NCBI RefSeq assembly: GCF_002354895.1
Contig: NZ_CP023439.1
Coordinates: 5,022,001 to 5,086,000 of the forward strand
DNA from: Thauera sp. K11
Lineage (GTDB): Bacteria; Pseudomonadota; Gammaproteobacteria; Burkholderiales; Rhodocyclaceae
Length of the DNA stretch: 64,000 nucleotides
Direction of reading: 5' to 3'
Shown here: piece by piece, positions 1 through 8,112 of the stretch
Numbering within the stretch: the stretch's first letter is position 1
How the letters are laid out: the number at the start of each line of letters is the position of its first letter
Program-made: the position numbers and the translations under genes
Notes under the pieces: model-generated
Told to the model about the DNA's origin: nothing
The model's input: only the letters and a program-made list of their open reading frames with translations
The model's database searches: none

Positions 1-1073
1 TCAGGTTGCTTCAGCGCGAGACGATCGACGGCGTGCGGATCACGCGTGTTCCACTTTTTCCGAGCCATGATCAGAGCAAGCTCGGGCGGATTCTCAATTA
101 CGCCAGCTTCGCCGCCACTTCTTTGTTATACGGCTTGTTTGGAGCCAGACGCCCGGACGTCGTGTATGCATATCATCCTCCGCTGAGTGTCGGAGTGAGC
201 GCGGCTTTCCTGAGACTGTTGAGGAAGGTGCCGGTCGTGTATGACATACAGGATATGTGGCCGGATACGCTGCGTGCTACGGGCATGTTCTCGAACGAAA
301 AGGCGCTGTCGTTCGTGGCGAAGGTCTGTGACTGGGTTTATCGGAGAATGGATCGTTTGACCGTTCTTTCACCGGGTTTCAAACGATTGTTGATCGAAAG
401 GGGCGTTCCGGAAGGGAAGATCGACGTCATTTACAACTGGTGCGCCGAGGATAATCTGACCACGCCGACCGGCAGCCTGCCAGCCGGGTTCCCGGGAAAG
501 GATCGGTTTTGCGTCCTGTTCGCTGGCAACATGGGCAAGGCACAGGCACTGGCCGCCGTGCTGGATGCCGCCAAACTCGTGAAGGAGCGAGATCCTCGCC
601 TGTGTTTCGTTTTTCTGGGCGGAGGCATTGAAGTGGAGAGATTGAAGCAACTCGCCGCCGAGAGTGCATTGGACAATGTGGTCTTCCTGCCGCAGGTGCC
701 GATGGCCCAGGTCGGCGTATTGCTGTCGGCGGCGGATGCGCTGCTTGTCCATCTGAAGCAGGATCCGCTGTTTCGGATCACGATTCCATCGAAGACTCAA
801 GCATACATGGCGGTGGGCAAGCCGATCCTGATGGCGGTCGATGGGGACGCGGCGGATCTCGTCAGGGAAAGTGGCGGGGGCTGTATCGCGCGGTCCGAAG
901 ATCCTGTTTCGATCGCCGAAGCTGCATTGTCGCTGATGCATATGAGCGAGGAAGAGAGGGCGGGAATGGCTGCCTGCAACAGGCGCTTCTATCGGGAAAA
1001 ATTGTCGTTGGCGGTCGGTGTGGCACGCTTTGGCGCGCTCTTCCGGCAACTCGCGGCAAAGGCATCGAGTTGA
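1..1073 (+). CDS. Glycosyltransferase family 4 (WbuB-like), 5' end outside window
   Basis: This is a cytoplasmic GT-B glycosyltransferase that would add one sugar to a lipid-linked surface glycan. The reading frame is open to the window edge, and the first visible start is a TTG at 6 with no ribosome binding site, so the N-terminus is missing. The visible part matches the WbuB type: a DIQDMWPD segment near residue 80, a GNMGKAQAL stretch starting the nucleotide-binding half, and a late IPSKTQAYMAVGKPIL segment typical of GT4 donor binding. It is followed after 6 nt by a PglC-like phosphoglycosyl transferase and is probably cotranscribed with it. G+C is lower than in the genes after 3.7 kb, which fits a horizontally exchanged O-antigen or capsule segment. 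The sugar donor cannot be read from sequence. Confidence 0.85.
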   Translation, partial: RLLQRETIDGVRITRVPLFPSHDQSKLGRILNYASFAATSLLYGLFGARRPDVVYAYHPPLSVGVSAAFLRLLRKVPVVYDIQDMWPDTLRATGMFSNEKALSFVAKVCDWVYRRMDRLTVLSPGFKRLLIERGVPEGKIDVIYNWCAEDNLTTPTGSLPAGFPGKDRFCVLFAGNMGKAQALAAVLDAAKLVKERDPRLCFVFLGGGIEVERLKQLAAESALDNVVFLPQVPMAQVGVLLSAADALLVHLKQDPLFRITIPSKTQAYMAVGKPILMAVDGDAADLVRESGGGCIARSEDPVSIAEAALSLMHMSEEERAGMAACNRRFYREKLSLAVGVARFGALFRQLAAKASS

Positions 1074-1079
1074 CCCGGG

Positions 1080-1688
1080 ATGCTTAAACGTCCATTCGAT
1101 ATCGTTGGTGCTGCGGCGGGGCTGTTGTTTCTATCTCCAGTCGTCCTTTTCGTTGCGTGGCAGATCCACCGCAGGCTTGGCTCCCCCGTGCTTTTCCGGC
1201 AGACCCGTCCCGGTTTTCATGGCAAGCCCTTCCAGATGATCAAGTTCCGCACCATGCGCGATGCGGTCGACATCGACGGGAACCCCCTGCCCGATGCCGA
1301 GCGGATGACGCCTTTCGGCAGTTTCCTGCGCTCTTCCAGCCTGGATGAACTGCCAGAATTGTGGAATGTGCTCAAGGGCGACATGAGCCTCGTCGGCCCG
1401 CGTCCGTTGTTGATGGAGTACCTGCCACTCTACTCGGCGGAGCAGTACCGTCGCCATGATGTTCGCCCCGGCGTAACGGGCTGGGCGCAAGTGAACGGCC
1501 GCAATGCATTGAGCTGGGAAGAGAAATTCCGCCTGGATGTATGGTATGTGGATAACCGGTCGTTTTGGCTGGATCTGAAGATCCTGTTCCTGACGGTGAG
1601 GAGAGTGCTCGTGAGGGACGGAATCAGCGCGGCAGGGGAGGTGACGATGCCTCGCTTCACAGGGTCGCCCAAGGAGGACGGACGTTGA
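1080..1688 (+). CDS. PglC-like undecaprenyl-phosphate phosphoglycosyl transferase
   Basis: A 202-residue bacterial sugar transferase of the small monotopic class. It moves a sugar-1-phosphate from a UDP-sugar to undecaprenyl phosphate at the inner membrane and so starts a glycan repeat unit. Visible features are the N-terminal KRPFD and a re-entrant hydrophobic segment (about residues 8-28), KFRTM near residue 55, the catalytic Asp-Glu pair at 89-90 in SLDELPELWN, and GPRPL and PGVTGWAQVNGRN further on. The length equals that of PglC and it lacks the extra membrane helices of WbaP/WcaJ. Followed at once by PglD-, PglE- and PglF-like genes, so the likely substrate is UDP-di-N-acetylbacillosamine or a related diamino sugar. 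Confidence 0.9.
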   Translation: MLKRPFDIVGAAAGLLFLSPVVLFVAWQIHRRLGSPVLFRQTRPGFHGKPFQMIKFRTMRDAVDIDGNPLPDAERMTPFGSFLRSSSLDELPELWNVLKGDMSLVGPRPLLMEYLPLYSAEQYRRHDVRPGVTGWAQVNGRNALSWEEKFRLDVWYVDNRSFWLDLKILFLTVRRVLVRDGISAAGEVTMPRFTGSPKEDGR

Positions 1689-2344
1689 GCGGTTCGTTGT
1701 ATGCCGTTTATGGAGCCAGTGGTTGCGGCCGCGGGATCATGCCTTTGGCACGGAATCAGTTGCGCAAGATCGGCGTGGAAGCTGATCGGCTGGTTTTCAT
1801 CGACGACGGCGCCGGTCCCGACAGGGTAAATGGGCATCGGGTCGTGACCTATGCTGATTTCTTTGCGCTGCCGGCGTGCGAGCGGCATGTGGTGCTGGCG
1901 ATCGCAGACGGCGCGGTGCGCGAGCGGCTCGCGGCGCGTTGCACGGCGGATGGCATCCGTCCCTGGACGGTGGCGGCCGAGAACGTGGTGGTGATGGACG
2001 ATGTGCACGTAGGCGAGGGAGCCGCATTGAGTCCGTTCGTCACTCTCACTTCGAATATCCGCATTGGAAGATATTTTCACGCCAACCTATACAGCTATGT
2101 CGAACATGACTGCGTGATTGGCGAATTCGTGACCTTTGCTCCTGGCGTGAAGTGCAATGGCAACATCGTGATCGAGGATCATGCCTACATAGGCGCCGGT
2201 GCGGTCATCAAGCAGGGACGTCCCGGGCAGCCGCTGGTGATCGGCCGTGGCGCGGTGGTCGGCATGGGGGCGGTGGTGACCAGGAATGTGCCGGCGGGAG
2301 CGACCGTGGTTGGGAACCCGGCCCGGGTTCGTGAGAAGATCTGA
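1685..2344 (+). CDS. PglD/NeuD-like sugar O/N-acetyltransferase
   Basis: A 219-residue acyltransferase with a short N-terminal Rossmann-like domain (VYGASGCGR, residues 8-16) and a C-terminal left-handed beta-helix of hexapeptide repeats (from about residue 105). His141 in VEHDCVIG matches the catalytic histidine of PglD, which acetylates the 4-amino group of UDP-4-amino-sugar using acetyl-CoA. The start is taken as TTG at 1685 because an AAGGAGG ribosome binding site lies just upstream and the codon overlaps the previous stop. The next gene is a PLP aminotransferase, the enzyme that would make its substrate. A NeuD-type sialic acid O-acetyltransferase is the alternative, but the neighbours favour the bacillosamine route. 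Confidence 0.85.
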   Translation: MSGSLYAVYGASGCGRGIMPLARNQLRKIGVEADRLVFIDDGAGPDRVNGHRVVTYADFFALPACERHVVLAIADGAVRERLAARCTADGIRPWTVAAENVVVMDDVHVGEGAALSPFVTLTSNIRIGRYFHANLYSYVEHDCVIGEFVTFAPGVKCNGNIVIEDHAYIGAGAVIKQGRPGQPLVIGRGAVVGMGAVVTRNVPAGATVVGNPARVREKI

Positions 2345-2514
2345 CCGCCGCGCGCGGCCGTCGCTTCGAACGCCATGAAAATGCGATCATGACATCCGGC
2401 ACTCCCTCCATGACGACGTCCGTTTTCCGGGGACGCCGCCATATGGCAGACGCAACCCTGAAGCGGGCCGGGCTCCCGAAGCATTCTTGAACTCGATTCA
2501 TTGATAGGTTTCTC

Positions 2515-3690
2515 GTGCTCAATACTCCGTTTTCTCCTTGGCCTTCTTTCACAAGAGAAGAGGCCGATGCCGCCCGGGACGTCATTCTTTCCAGCCGCGT
2601 CAATTACTGGACTGGCCAGCACTGCCGCGATTTCGAGAAGGAATTCGCCACCTGGGCCGGGACGGCGCATGCCGTCGCCCTGGCCAACGGCACCGTGGCG
2701 CTGGACGTCGCCTTGAAGGCGCTGGGAGTCAGGCCGGGCGATGAGGTGGTGGTCACGCCGCGCACCTTTCTTGCGTCGGTTTCCACCATCGTCAATGCAG
2801 GAGCAGTACCGGTCTTCGCCGATGTCGACCGCGATTCGCAGAACATTACCGCCGAGACGATCCGGGCGGTGTTGACGCCGCGGACGAAAGCGGTGATCTG
2901 TGTGCATCTGGCAGGCTGGCCCTGCGACATGGATCCGATCATGGCGCTGGCCCGGGAAGCGGGCCTGAAGGTGATCGAGGACTGTGCCCAGGCGCATGGC
3001 GCCCGCTACAAGGGGAGGTCGGTAGGTTCCATCGGACATGTCGGTGCGTGGTCTTTCTGCCAGGACAAGATCATGACCACCGGCGGCGAAGGCGGCATGG
3101 TGACCACCGATGATCGCGGCCTGTGGTCGAAGATGTGGTCGTTCAAGGACCATGGCAAGAGTTGGGAGGCGGTTTACGAGCGCGAACATCCGCCGGGCTT
3201 TCGCTGGGTGCATGAGAGCTTCGGCACCAACTGGCGGATGATGGAGGTGCAGGCCGCGATCGGCCGCATCCAGTTGACGCGTATGCCGGCATGGCACGAC
3301 GAACGCATTCGCAACGCCCGCGCCATCTGGGACGCAGCGCGCGCCTTGCCGGGCCTGCGAGTACCGGAGATTCCGCCTGATGTCGAGCATGCCGCCTACA
3401 AATGCTACGTGTTCGTCGAACCGGCGGCCTTGAAGCCGGATTGGAATCGCGACCGGATTCTGCGGGAAATCAACGCCGTGGGTGTGCCCTGCTATTCGGG
3501 TTCATGTTCGGAGGTATATCTGGAGAAAGCCTTCGACGGTACCGGCTGGCGGCCGGAGGCCGGCCTGCCCGTGGCGCGCGAACTGGGTGAAACGAGTCTG
3601 ATGTTCCTGGTGCATCCCGGCCTCAAGGATGAGGAAATCAGGCTCACTTGCGAAGTGCTTGCCCGGGTCATGAACTCGGCTGCGTGTTGA
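2515..3690 (+). CDS. DegT/DnrJ/EryC1 aminotransferase (PglE-like)
   Basis: A PLP-dependent sugar aminotransferase of 391 residues that would convert a UDP-4-keto-6-deoxy-HexNAc to the 4-amino sugar using glutamate. The PLP lysine is Lys185 in FCQDKIMTTGGEGG, and the EDCAQAHGA segment (about 155-163) carries the residues that bind the cofactor ring. The GTG start at 2515 follows a 170-bp gap in which no other gene is seen. The set with its neighbours (transferase, acetyltransferase, 4,6-dehydratase) reproduces the PglF-PglE-PglD-PglC logic. The acceptor sugar is inferred from context only. Confidence 0.88.
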   Translation: MLNTPFSPWPSFTREEADAARDVILSSRVNYWTGQHCRDFEKEFATWAGTAHAVALANGTVALDVALKALGVRPGDEVVVTPRTFLASVSTIVNAGAVPVFADVDRDSQNITAETIRAVLTPRTKAVICVHLAGWPCDMDPIMALAREAGLKVIEDCAQAHGARYKGRSVGSIGHVGAWSFCQDKIMTTGGEGGMVTTDDRGLWSKMWSFKDHGKSWEAVYEREHPPGFRWVHESFGTNWRMMEVQAAIGRIQLTRMPAWHDERIRNARAIWDAARALPGLRVPEIPPDVEHAAYKCYVFVEPAALKPDWNRDRILREINAVGVPCYSGSCSEVYLEKAFDGTGWRPEAGLPVARELGETSLMFLVHPGLKDEEIRLTCEVLARVMNSAAC

Positions 3691-3711
3691 GGCAGTTTCT
3701 GCATTTTCGAC

Positions 3712-5547
3712 ATGACCAACACGACACGTACCGCACTGGTTTTCCTGTTCGATCTGATTGCGACTGCCGTAGCCTGGGTCGGCGGTTTCCTGATCCGCTT
3801 CAACTTCACCTGGCCTCCCGGCTACAGCGACAAGATGCTCTTCGGCCTGGGCATCCTGCTCGTGATCCAGGTGTTCGCGTGTCGCTGGGCCGGCCTGTAT
3901 CGCGGCATGTGGATCTTTGCCAGCCTGCCCGATCTGAAGCGCGTGCTGCAGGCGGTCGCTGTCTCGTCGTTCGGGCTCGTCGTGCTGGTGGCACTGGATC
4001 GGACGGAGGGGCCTGCCATTCCGCGGTCGATGATCGTTCTTTATCCGATGCTCCTGCTGGTGGTCATGGGCGGCGGCCGCGCGGCCTGGCGGATGTGGAA
4101 GGAACACCGCATGTACGGCGGGTTGGTCGCCGCGGGCAAGCCGGTCGTGGTGGTCGGCGCCGGCACGGGCGGCGCGATGCTGGTGCGCGAACTGGAGCGA
4201 AGCGCCGATTGGCGTGTGGTGGCCCTGGTCGATGATGATCCCGCCAAGTGGCGCCTGGAGTTGCTCGGCCATCCTGTGGTCGGGGCCATCGACCTGCTGC
4301 CCCAGGTTCTGGGGGACTACAAGGCGCATCACGTGATCCTGGCGATGCCGTCTGCAGCCAGCGATGCACTGAAGCGCGCGGCCGACCTTGCCGTACGGGC
4401 CGGGGCGCACGTGTTCACCGTCCCCGGCCTCGAAGACCTGATGAGCGGCAAGGTGGCCGTCAACGCGATGCGTCCGGTGGACATCGAAGACCTGCTCGGC
4501 CGCGACCCCGTGAAGATCGACTCCGTCCACGTGCAGTGGATGATCACCCGCAAGACGGTGCTGATCACCGGCGCCGGCGGTTCGATCGGCAGCGAGCTGT
4601 GCCGCCAGGTCGCGCGCTTCGCGCCGCTGCGGCTGGTGTTGCTGGAGGCGAGCGAGTTTGCGCTGTACAGGATCGAGCAGTGGTTCCGGGTACATCGGGT
4701 CGATGTGGAGATCGTGCCGCTGGCCGGCGATGTGAAGGACGCCGCCCGGCTCGACGAGATCTTCGCCGACTGGAAGCCGCAACTCGTCTTCCACGCCGCC
4801 GCCTACAAGCACGTGCCGCTGATGGAGGTCGGCAACGCATGGCAGGCGGTGCGCAACAACGTGCTGGGCACGCTGCAGGTGGCCGTGCATGCGCAGCGCC
4901 ACGGTGCCGAGCGTTTCGTGCTGATTTCGACCGACAAGGCGGTGAACCCGACCAACGTCATGGGCGCCACCAAGCGCCTCGCGGAGATGGTGTGCGAGGC
5001 GCTGCAGACTGCAGGCCAGGGCGGCACACAGATGGAGATGGTGCGCTTCGGCAACGTGCTGGGCAGCACCGGCAGCGTGATTCCGAAGTTCGCCGAGCAG
5101 ATCGCGCGCGGCGGGCCGGTGACGGTGACGCATCCGGAGATCAACCGCTACTTCATGTCCATCCCCGAGGCGGCGCAACTGGTGCTGCAGGCGGCGGCGA
5201 TGGGGCAGGGCGGGGAGATCTTCGTGCTCGACATGGGCGAGCCGGTGAAGATCGTCGACCTGGCGCGCAACATGATCCGGTTGTCGGGCTACACCGAGGA
5301 CGATATCCGCATCGAATTCACCGGCCTGCGTCCGGGCGAGAAGCTGTACGAGGAACTGCTCGCCGATGCCGAGGAAACGCGCGAGACGCCGCATCCCAAG
5401 CTGCGCATCGCGCGCTCGCGGCCGGTGGCGGATTGCTTTCTGGACGAACTCATGCAGTGGCTGTCGCAGCCCGGTCCGGTGGATGACGAGACGGTGCGCA
5501 CCGGCCTGAAGCGCTGGGTGCCGGAGTACGAGCCGGCGCGGCATTGA
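3712..5547 (+). CDS. Membrane NDP-HexNAc 4,6-dehydratase (PglF/WbpM/CapD family)
   Basis: A 611-residue inner-membrane enzyme. Four hydrophobic segments lie in about residues 6-120, then a CoA-binding-like Rossmann region (VVVVGAGTGG near 146-155), then the extended SDR catalytic domain with GAGGSIG at 287-293. The active-site motif reads NVMGATK with Met417 and Lys421: the usual SDR tyrosine is replaced by methionine, which is characteristic of the PglF/WbpM group of UDP-GlcNAc C4,C6-dehydratases. The ISTDKAVNP stretch just upstream is also typical. This would be the first step of di-N-acetylbacillosamine (QuiNAc4NAc) synthesis, feeding the three genes before it. Confidence 0.92.
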   Translation: MTNTTRTALVFLFDLIATAVAWVGGFLIRFNFTWPPGYSDKMLFGLGILLVIQVFACRWAGLYRGMWIFASLPDLKRVLQAVAVSSFGLVVLVALDRTEGPAIPRSMIVLYPMLLLVVMGGGRAAWRMWKEHRMYGGLVAAGKPVVVVGAGTGGAMLVRELERSADWRVVALVDDDPAKWRLELLGHPVVGAIDLLPQVLGDYKAHHVILAMPSAASDALKRAADLAVRAGAHVFTVPGLEDLMSGKVAVNAMRPVDIEDLLGRDPVKIDSVHVQWMITRKTVLITGAGGSIGSELCRQVARFAPLRLVLLEASEFALYRIEQWFRVHRVDVEIVPLAGDVKDAARLDEIFADWKPQLVFHAAAYKHVPLMEVGNAWQAVRNNVLGTLQVAVHAQRHGAERFVLISTDKAVNPTNVMGATKRLAEMVCEALQTAGQGGTQMEMVRFGNVLGSTGSVIPKFAEQIARGGPVTVTHPEINRYFMSIPEAAQLVLQAAAMGQGGEIFVLDMGEPVKIVDLARNMIRLSGYTEDDIRIEFTGLRPGEKLYEELLADAEETRETPHPKLRIARSRPVADCFLDELMQWLSQPGPVDDETVRTGLKRWVPEYEPARH

Positions 5548-5558
5548 GAGGCAAAAGT

Positions 5559-5577
5559 TGTACAATGATTCTGTACA
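5559..5577. promoter_or_regulatory. Paired TGTACA operator upstream of yefM-yoeB
   Basis: Two TGTACA palindromes (5559-5564 and 5572-5577) sit 13 bp apart in the 54-bp gap before the antitoxin gene. In E. coli the YefM-YoeB complex binds palindromes with exactly this core, so conditional autorepression is likely. The site also lies in an AT-rich patch suited to a promoter. Confidence 0.7.
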
Positions 5578-5601
5578 TTTTGCATCCGGAGCGAGATTGC
5601 C

Positions 5602-5886
5602 ATGACCATCGAAACCACTTACAGCCAGGCTCGTGAGCAGCTCAAGTCACTGATGGATCGCGCTGTCGACGACCGCGAAGTGATCGTGGTGCGGCGCCGG
5701 TCCGGCGGAGACGTGGCCATGATTGCGGCCGATGAACTGGAAGGTCTGATCGAGACGGCCCACCTGCTGCGCTCAGCCAGGAATGCCGAGCGGTTGCTGT
5801 CGGCGTTGGTGAGGGCGCGGGCCGAGTCGTTGCCGTTTACGCCGATTCCGGACCTGGAGAAAAAGGTCGAGCCCGATGATGTGTGA
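5602..5886 (+). CDS. yefM: YefM-type antitoxin (Phd/YefM family)
   Basis: A 94-residue antitoxin with the usual Phd/YefM N-terminal DNA-binding and dimer fold (METTY-like opening, AREQLKSLMDRA, then DREVIVVRRR) and an acidic flexible tail that would wrap the toxin. The gene overlaps the YoeB-like toxin by 11 nt, the standard arrangement for translational coupling. Expected role: neutralises the RNase and represses its own promoter through the TGTACA pair upstream. It lies between the bacillosamine genes and a convergent glycan operon, and does not share their function. Confidence 0.9.
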   Translation: MTIETTYSQAREQLKSLMDRAVDDREVIVVRRRSGGDVAMIAADELEGLIETAHLLRSARNAERLLSALVRARAESLPFTPIPDLEKKVEPDDV

Positions 5887-6148
5887 TGCCGAGCGCGTCG
5901 CCGTCTGCCACCCTGAATTTCTCGAGGATTTGCACTACTGGGTCGAAACGGATCGGCGTACCGCCAAGCGTCTGCTGGAACTCGTCCGTGCCATCCTGCG
6001 CGATCCATTCGATGGCATCGGCAAGCCGGAACCCTTGAAATATCTGGGGCCGGATGTGTGGTCGCGCCGCATCACCCAGGAGCATCGTTGTGTGTACCTG
6101 GCCAAGACTGGACGGGTCGAATTCCTGCAAGGCCGGTACCACTATTGA
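5876..6148 (+). CDS. yoeB: YoeB-type toxin (RelE superfamily endoribonuclease)
   Basis: A 90-residue toxin that in known YoeB proteins cleaves mRNA in the ribosomal A site. Family marks are LEDLHYWVETDR near the start, GIGKPEPLK in the middle, WSRRITQEHRCVY and the C-terminal GRYHY, where the terminal His-Tyr belongs to the catalytic set of YoeB. The start is ATG at 5876 (or the next ATG at 5879), overlapping the antitoxin stop. Full length and intact. Confidence 0.92.
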   Translation: MMCDAERVAVCHPEFLEDLHYWVETDRRTAKRLLELVRAILRDPFDGIGKPEPLKYLGPDVWSRRITQEHRCVYLAKTGRVEFLQGRYHY

Positions 6149-6244
6149 CGTTGTCCTGCTCGATGAACAGGTTTCCCGCCGTTGCCGATCGGCTGCCAGT
6201 GCTCGACCCGTCGTGGCCTGCAAGCCACCCGGGACGGCGGCTCA

Positions 6245-7003
6245 TCACACCGCGCGCCTGATCGGCGGCCGCTTCGGCGTGTTCTTCACATGGATCTTCC
6301 ACCACACGCCGAACAGCGAATCGCCCCAGGCGATGGCCTTGCGCGGCAGCGTGAGCGGGTCGTCGGCAGTGGTGGCCGGGGCGCGCTCGCAGGTGGTGGC
6401 GGTAGCCCAGCCTGCTTCGGCGCAGGCTTCGACGGCGCGCAGGTCGTGGCTGCCGAAGGGGTAGCAGAAGTGGCGCACCGGTTCGCCGAGCAGGTCGCCC
6501 AGCATCGCCTTGCAGTCGGTGACCTCGCGCCGGATCGTGGCGTCGTCCTGCTCGGCGAGCTTGACGTGGTCGACCGAGTGGCCGCCGAAGCCGCAGCCCT
6601 CGGCGCGCAACTGGCGGATGCGGTCGGCGGTCATCAGCGGCGGGGTGGGGCGGCCGTCGCGCTCGAACCAGCGCGAGGGCTGGCCGACGAGGCCGGCGAT
6701 CAGGTACACCATGGCCGGAAAGCCGTGGTGGCGCAGGATGGGCCAGGCGTATGCGGCGAAGTTCTCGTAGCCGTCGTCGAAGGTCAGGGCCACCGCGCGC
6801 GGCGGGATGGGAGCCTTGCCGCGTACGCAGGCGAGTACCTGGTCCATCGACAATACCGCGTAGCCGAAGCGCTTCAGGAAGGCCATCTGCGCGGCGAAGC
6901 GCTCGACGCGGCAGTAGGTCGAGCGATGCTCGGCCATCGCGCCCTCCAGCTGCGCGAACGGGCCGACCTGGTGGTACATGAGGATGTTGATGCCGTCGCT
7001 CAT
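6245..7003 (-). CDS. Polysaccharide deacetylase (carbohydrate esterase 4 family)
   Basis: A 252-residue NodB-fold enzyme expected to remove N-acetyl groups from a glycan. Motif 1 is seen as LTFDDGYENF (catalytic and metal-binding Asp pair), motif 2 as GGHSVDH (two metal-binding histidines), and a later HFCYPFGSHD matches motif 3. No signal peptide is visible, so it may act on a cytoplasmic or lipid-linked intermediate. It is the last gene of a minus-strand operon of glycosyltransferases, 29 bp after the stop of the preceding one. Confidence 0.88.
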   Translation of the reverse strand: MSDGINILMYHQVGPFAQLEGAMAEHRSTYCRVERFAAQMAFLKRFGYAVLSMDQVLACVRGKAPIPPRAVALTFDDGYENFAAYAWPILRHHGFPAMVYLIAGLVGQPSRWFERDGRPTPPLMTADRIRQLRAEGCGFGGHSVDHVKLAEQDDATIRREVTDCKAMLGDLLGEPVRHFCYPFGSHDLRAVEACAEAGWATATTCERAPATTADDPLTLPRKAIAWGDSLFGVWWKIHVKNTPKRPPIRRAV

Positions 7004-7032
7004 CGGGTGCCGCCTCTGCCTCGTGGCGTGGT

Positions 7033-8112
7033 TCAGCGATTGTCCAGCAACTGTGCGTACAGCGCACGGTACTGGCCGATGATCGCAGCTTCGGAGAAGT
7101 CGCGCCCGATGCGCGCCAGGCCGTTCGCCACCATCTGCCGCTGCAGCCCGGGCTCGCGGATCACGTGCTCCATGCCCTGCGCCAGCGCGGCGCCGTCGTC
7201 GCACGGGACGACCCAGGCATCCTCGCCGTGGCGGGCGATCTCGCGCGCGCCGCGAAAGGCGGTGGCGACCAGCGGCTTGCCGTAGGCCCAGGCTTCGAGG
7301 ATCACGTTGCCCAGCGTTTCGGCATCGCGCGAGGGGAACACCACCATGTCGGCGACGTGGAACCACGGTGCCGGGTCCTGCTGCCAGCCGGCCCACAGGA
7401 TGCGGTCGGCGACGCCGGCCTGGCGCGCCTGGGCTTCGAGCGCCTCGCGCAGGCCGCCGTCGCCGAGCACGACCAGGCGCAGCCGCCGGCCGTCGATCCC
7501 GGCGGGCAGCCGGCCCATGGCATCGACGAGGAAGCGGTGGCCCTTCACGTCGATCAGGCGGCCGGCGGTGACCATCAGCCAGTCGCCGGGCCGCAGGCCG
7601 ATCCGTTCGCGCAGCGCGGCCAGTTCGGCCTGTGGCACCGTCTTCGCGGGGTCGGCGAAGTTGGTGATGTGGAACACCCGCCCGGCCGGCAGTCCGCCCT
7701 GGATCATCCAGTCGCACAGGCCCTTCGTGTTGCCGATCCAGGCGTGGGCGTGGCGGAAGGGCGTGAGCTTGTAGTAGCCGCCCAGGCGCGACAGGTGGAC
7801 CTTGCCCCGCCCTGGCCTGAGGTGGGTGAGGCGGGTGGCGCGGCCCATGTAGGTCTGCACGATGGGGGCGTCGCTGCCGGCGACGAGGCGCGATACCTCG
7901 AAGCGCGACAGCGGGTCCCACACCGTGCGAAAGCCGAGTTCCCGGTGCGGCACGTCCTGCAGGTGGTGGCGGGCGAGTTCGGAGCCGCGGCGCACGACGG
8001 CTTCGACCGGCTCGCCGTGGCGCACCATGGCCGACAGGAAGCGGGTGAACCAGCGCTCGGCGCCGCCCATCTGCGCGCTGCCGATCAGGTGCAGGGATTT
8101 GAGCGTGCTCAT
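7033..8112 (-). CDS. Glycosyltransferase family 4
   Basis: A 359-residue GT-B enzyme. The N-terminal domain has the acceptor-side loop IGSAQMGGAERWF, and the donor side has VTAGRLIDVKG and the family-4 segment FPSRDAETLGNVILEAWAYGKP, whose Glu residues bind the donor sugar. The ATG overlaps the stop of the preceding GT gene by four bases (ATGA), so translation is coupled. It resembles heterosyltransferases of LPS core or EPS synthesis; the linkage made is unknown. Confidence 0.88.
   Translation of the reverse strand: MSTLKSLHLIGSAQMGGAERWFTRFLSAMVRHGEPVEAVVRRGSELARHHLQDVPHRELGFRTVWDPLSRFEVSRLVAGSDAPIVQTYMGRATRLTHLRPGRGKVHLSRLGGYYKLTPFRHAHAWIGNTKGLCDWMIQGGLPAGRVFHITNFADPAKTVPQAELAALRERIGLRPGDWLMVTAGRLIDVKGHRFLVDAMGRLPAGIDGRRLRLVVLGDGGLREALEAQARQAGVADRILWAGWQQDPAPWFHVADMVVFPSRDAETLGNVILEAWAYGKPLVATAFRGAREIARHGEDAWVVPCDDGAALAQGMEHVIREPGLQRQMVANGLARIGRDFSEAAIIGQYRALYAQLLDNR

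Noticed and set aside
3502..5565. Long antisense open frame opposite the dehydratase gene
   Set aside because: Its product is His/Arg/Gln-rich with no domain, as expected for the complement of a G+C-rich gene. The sense frame is a clear dehydratase.
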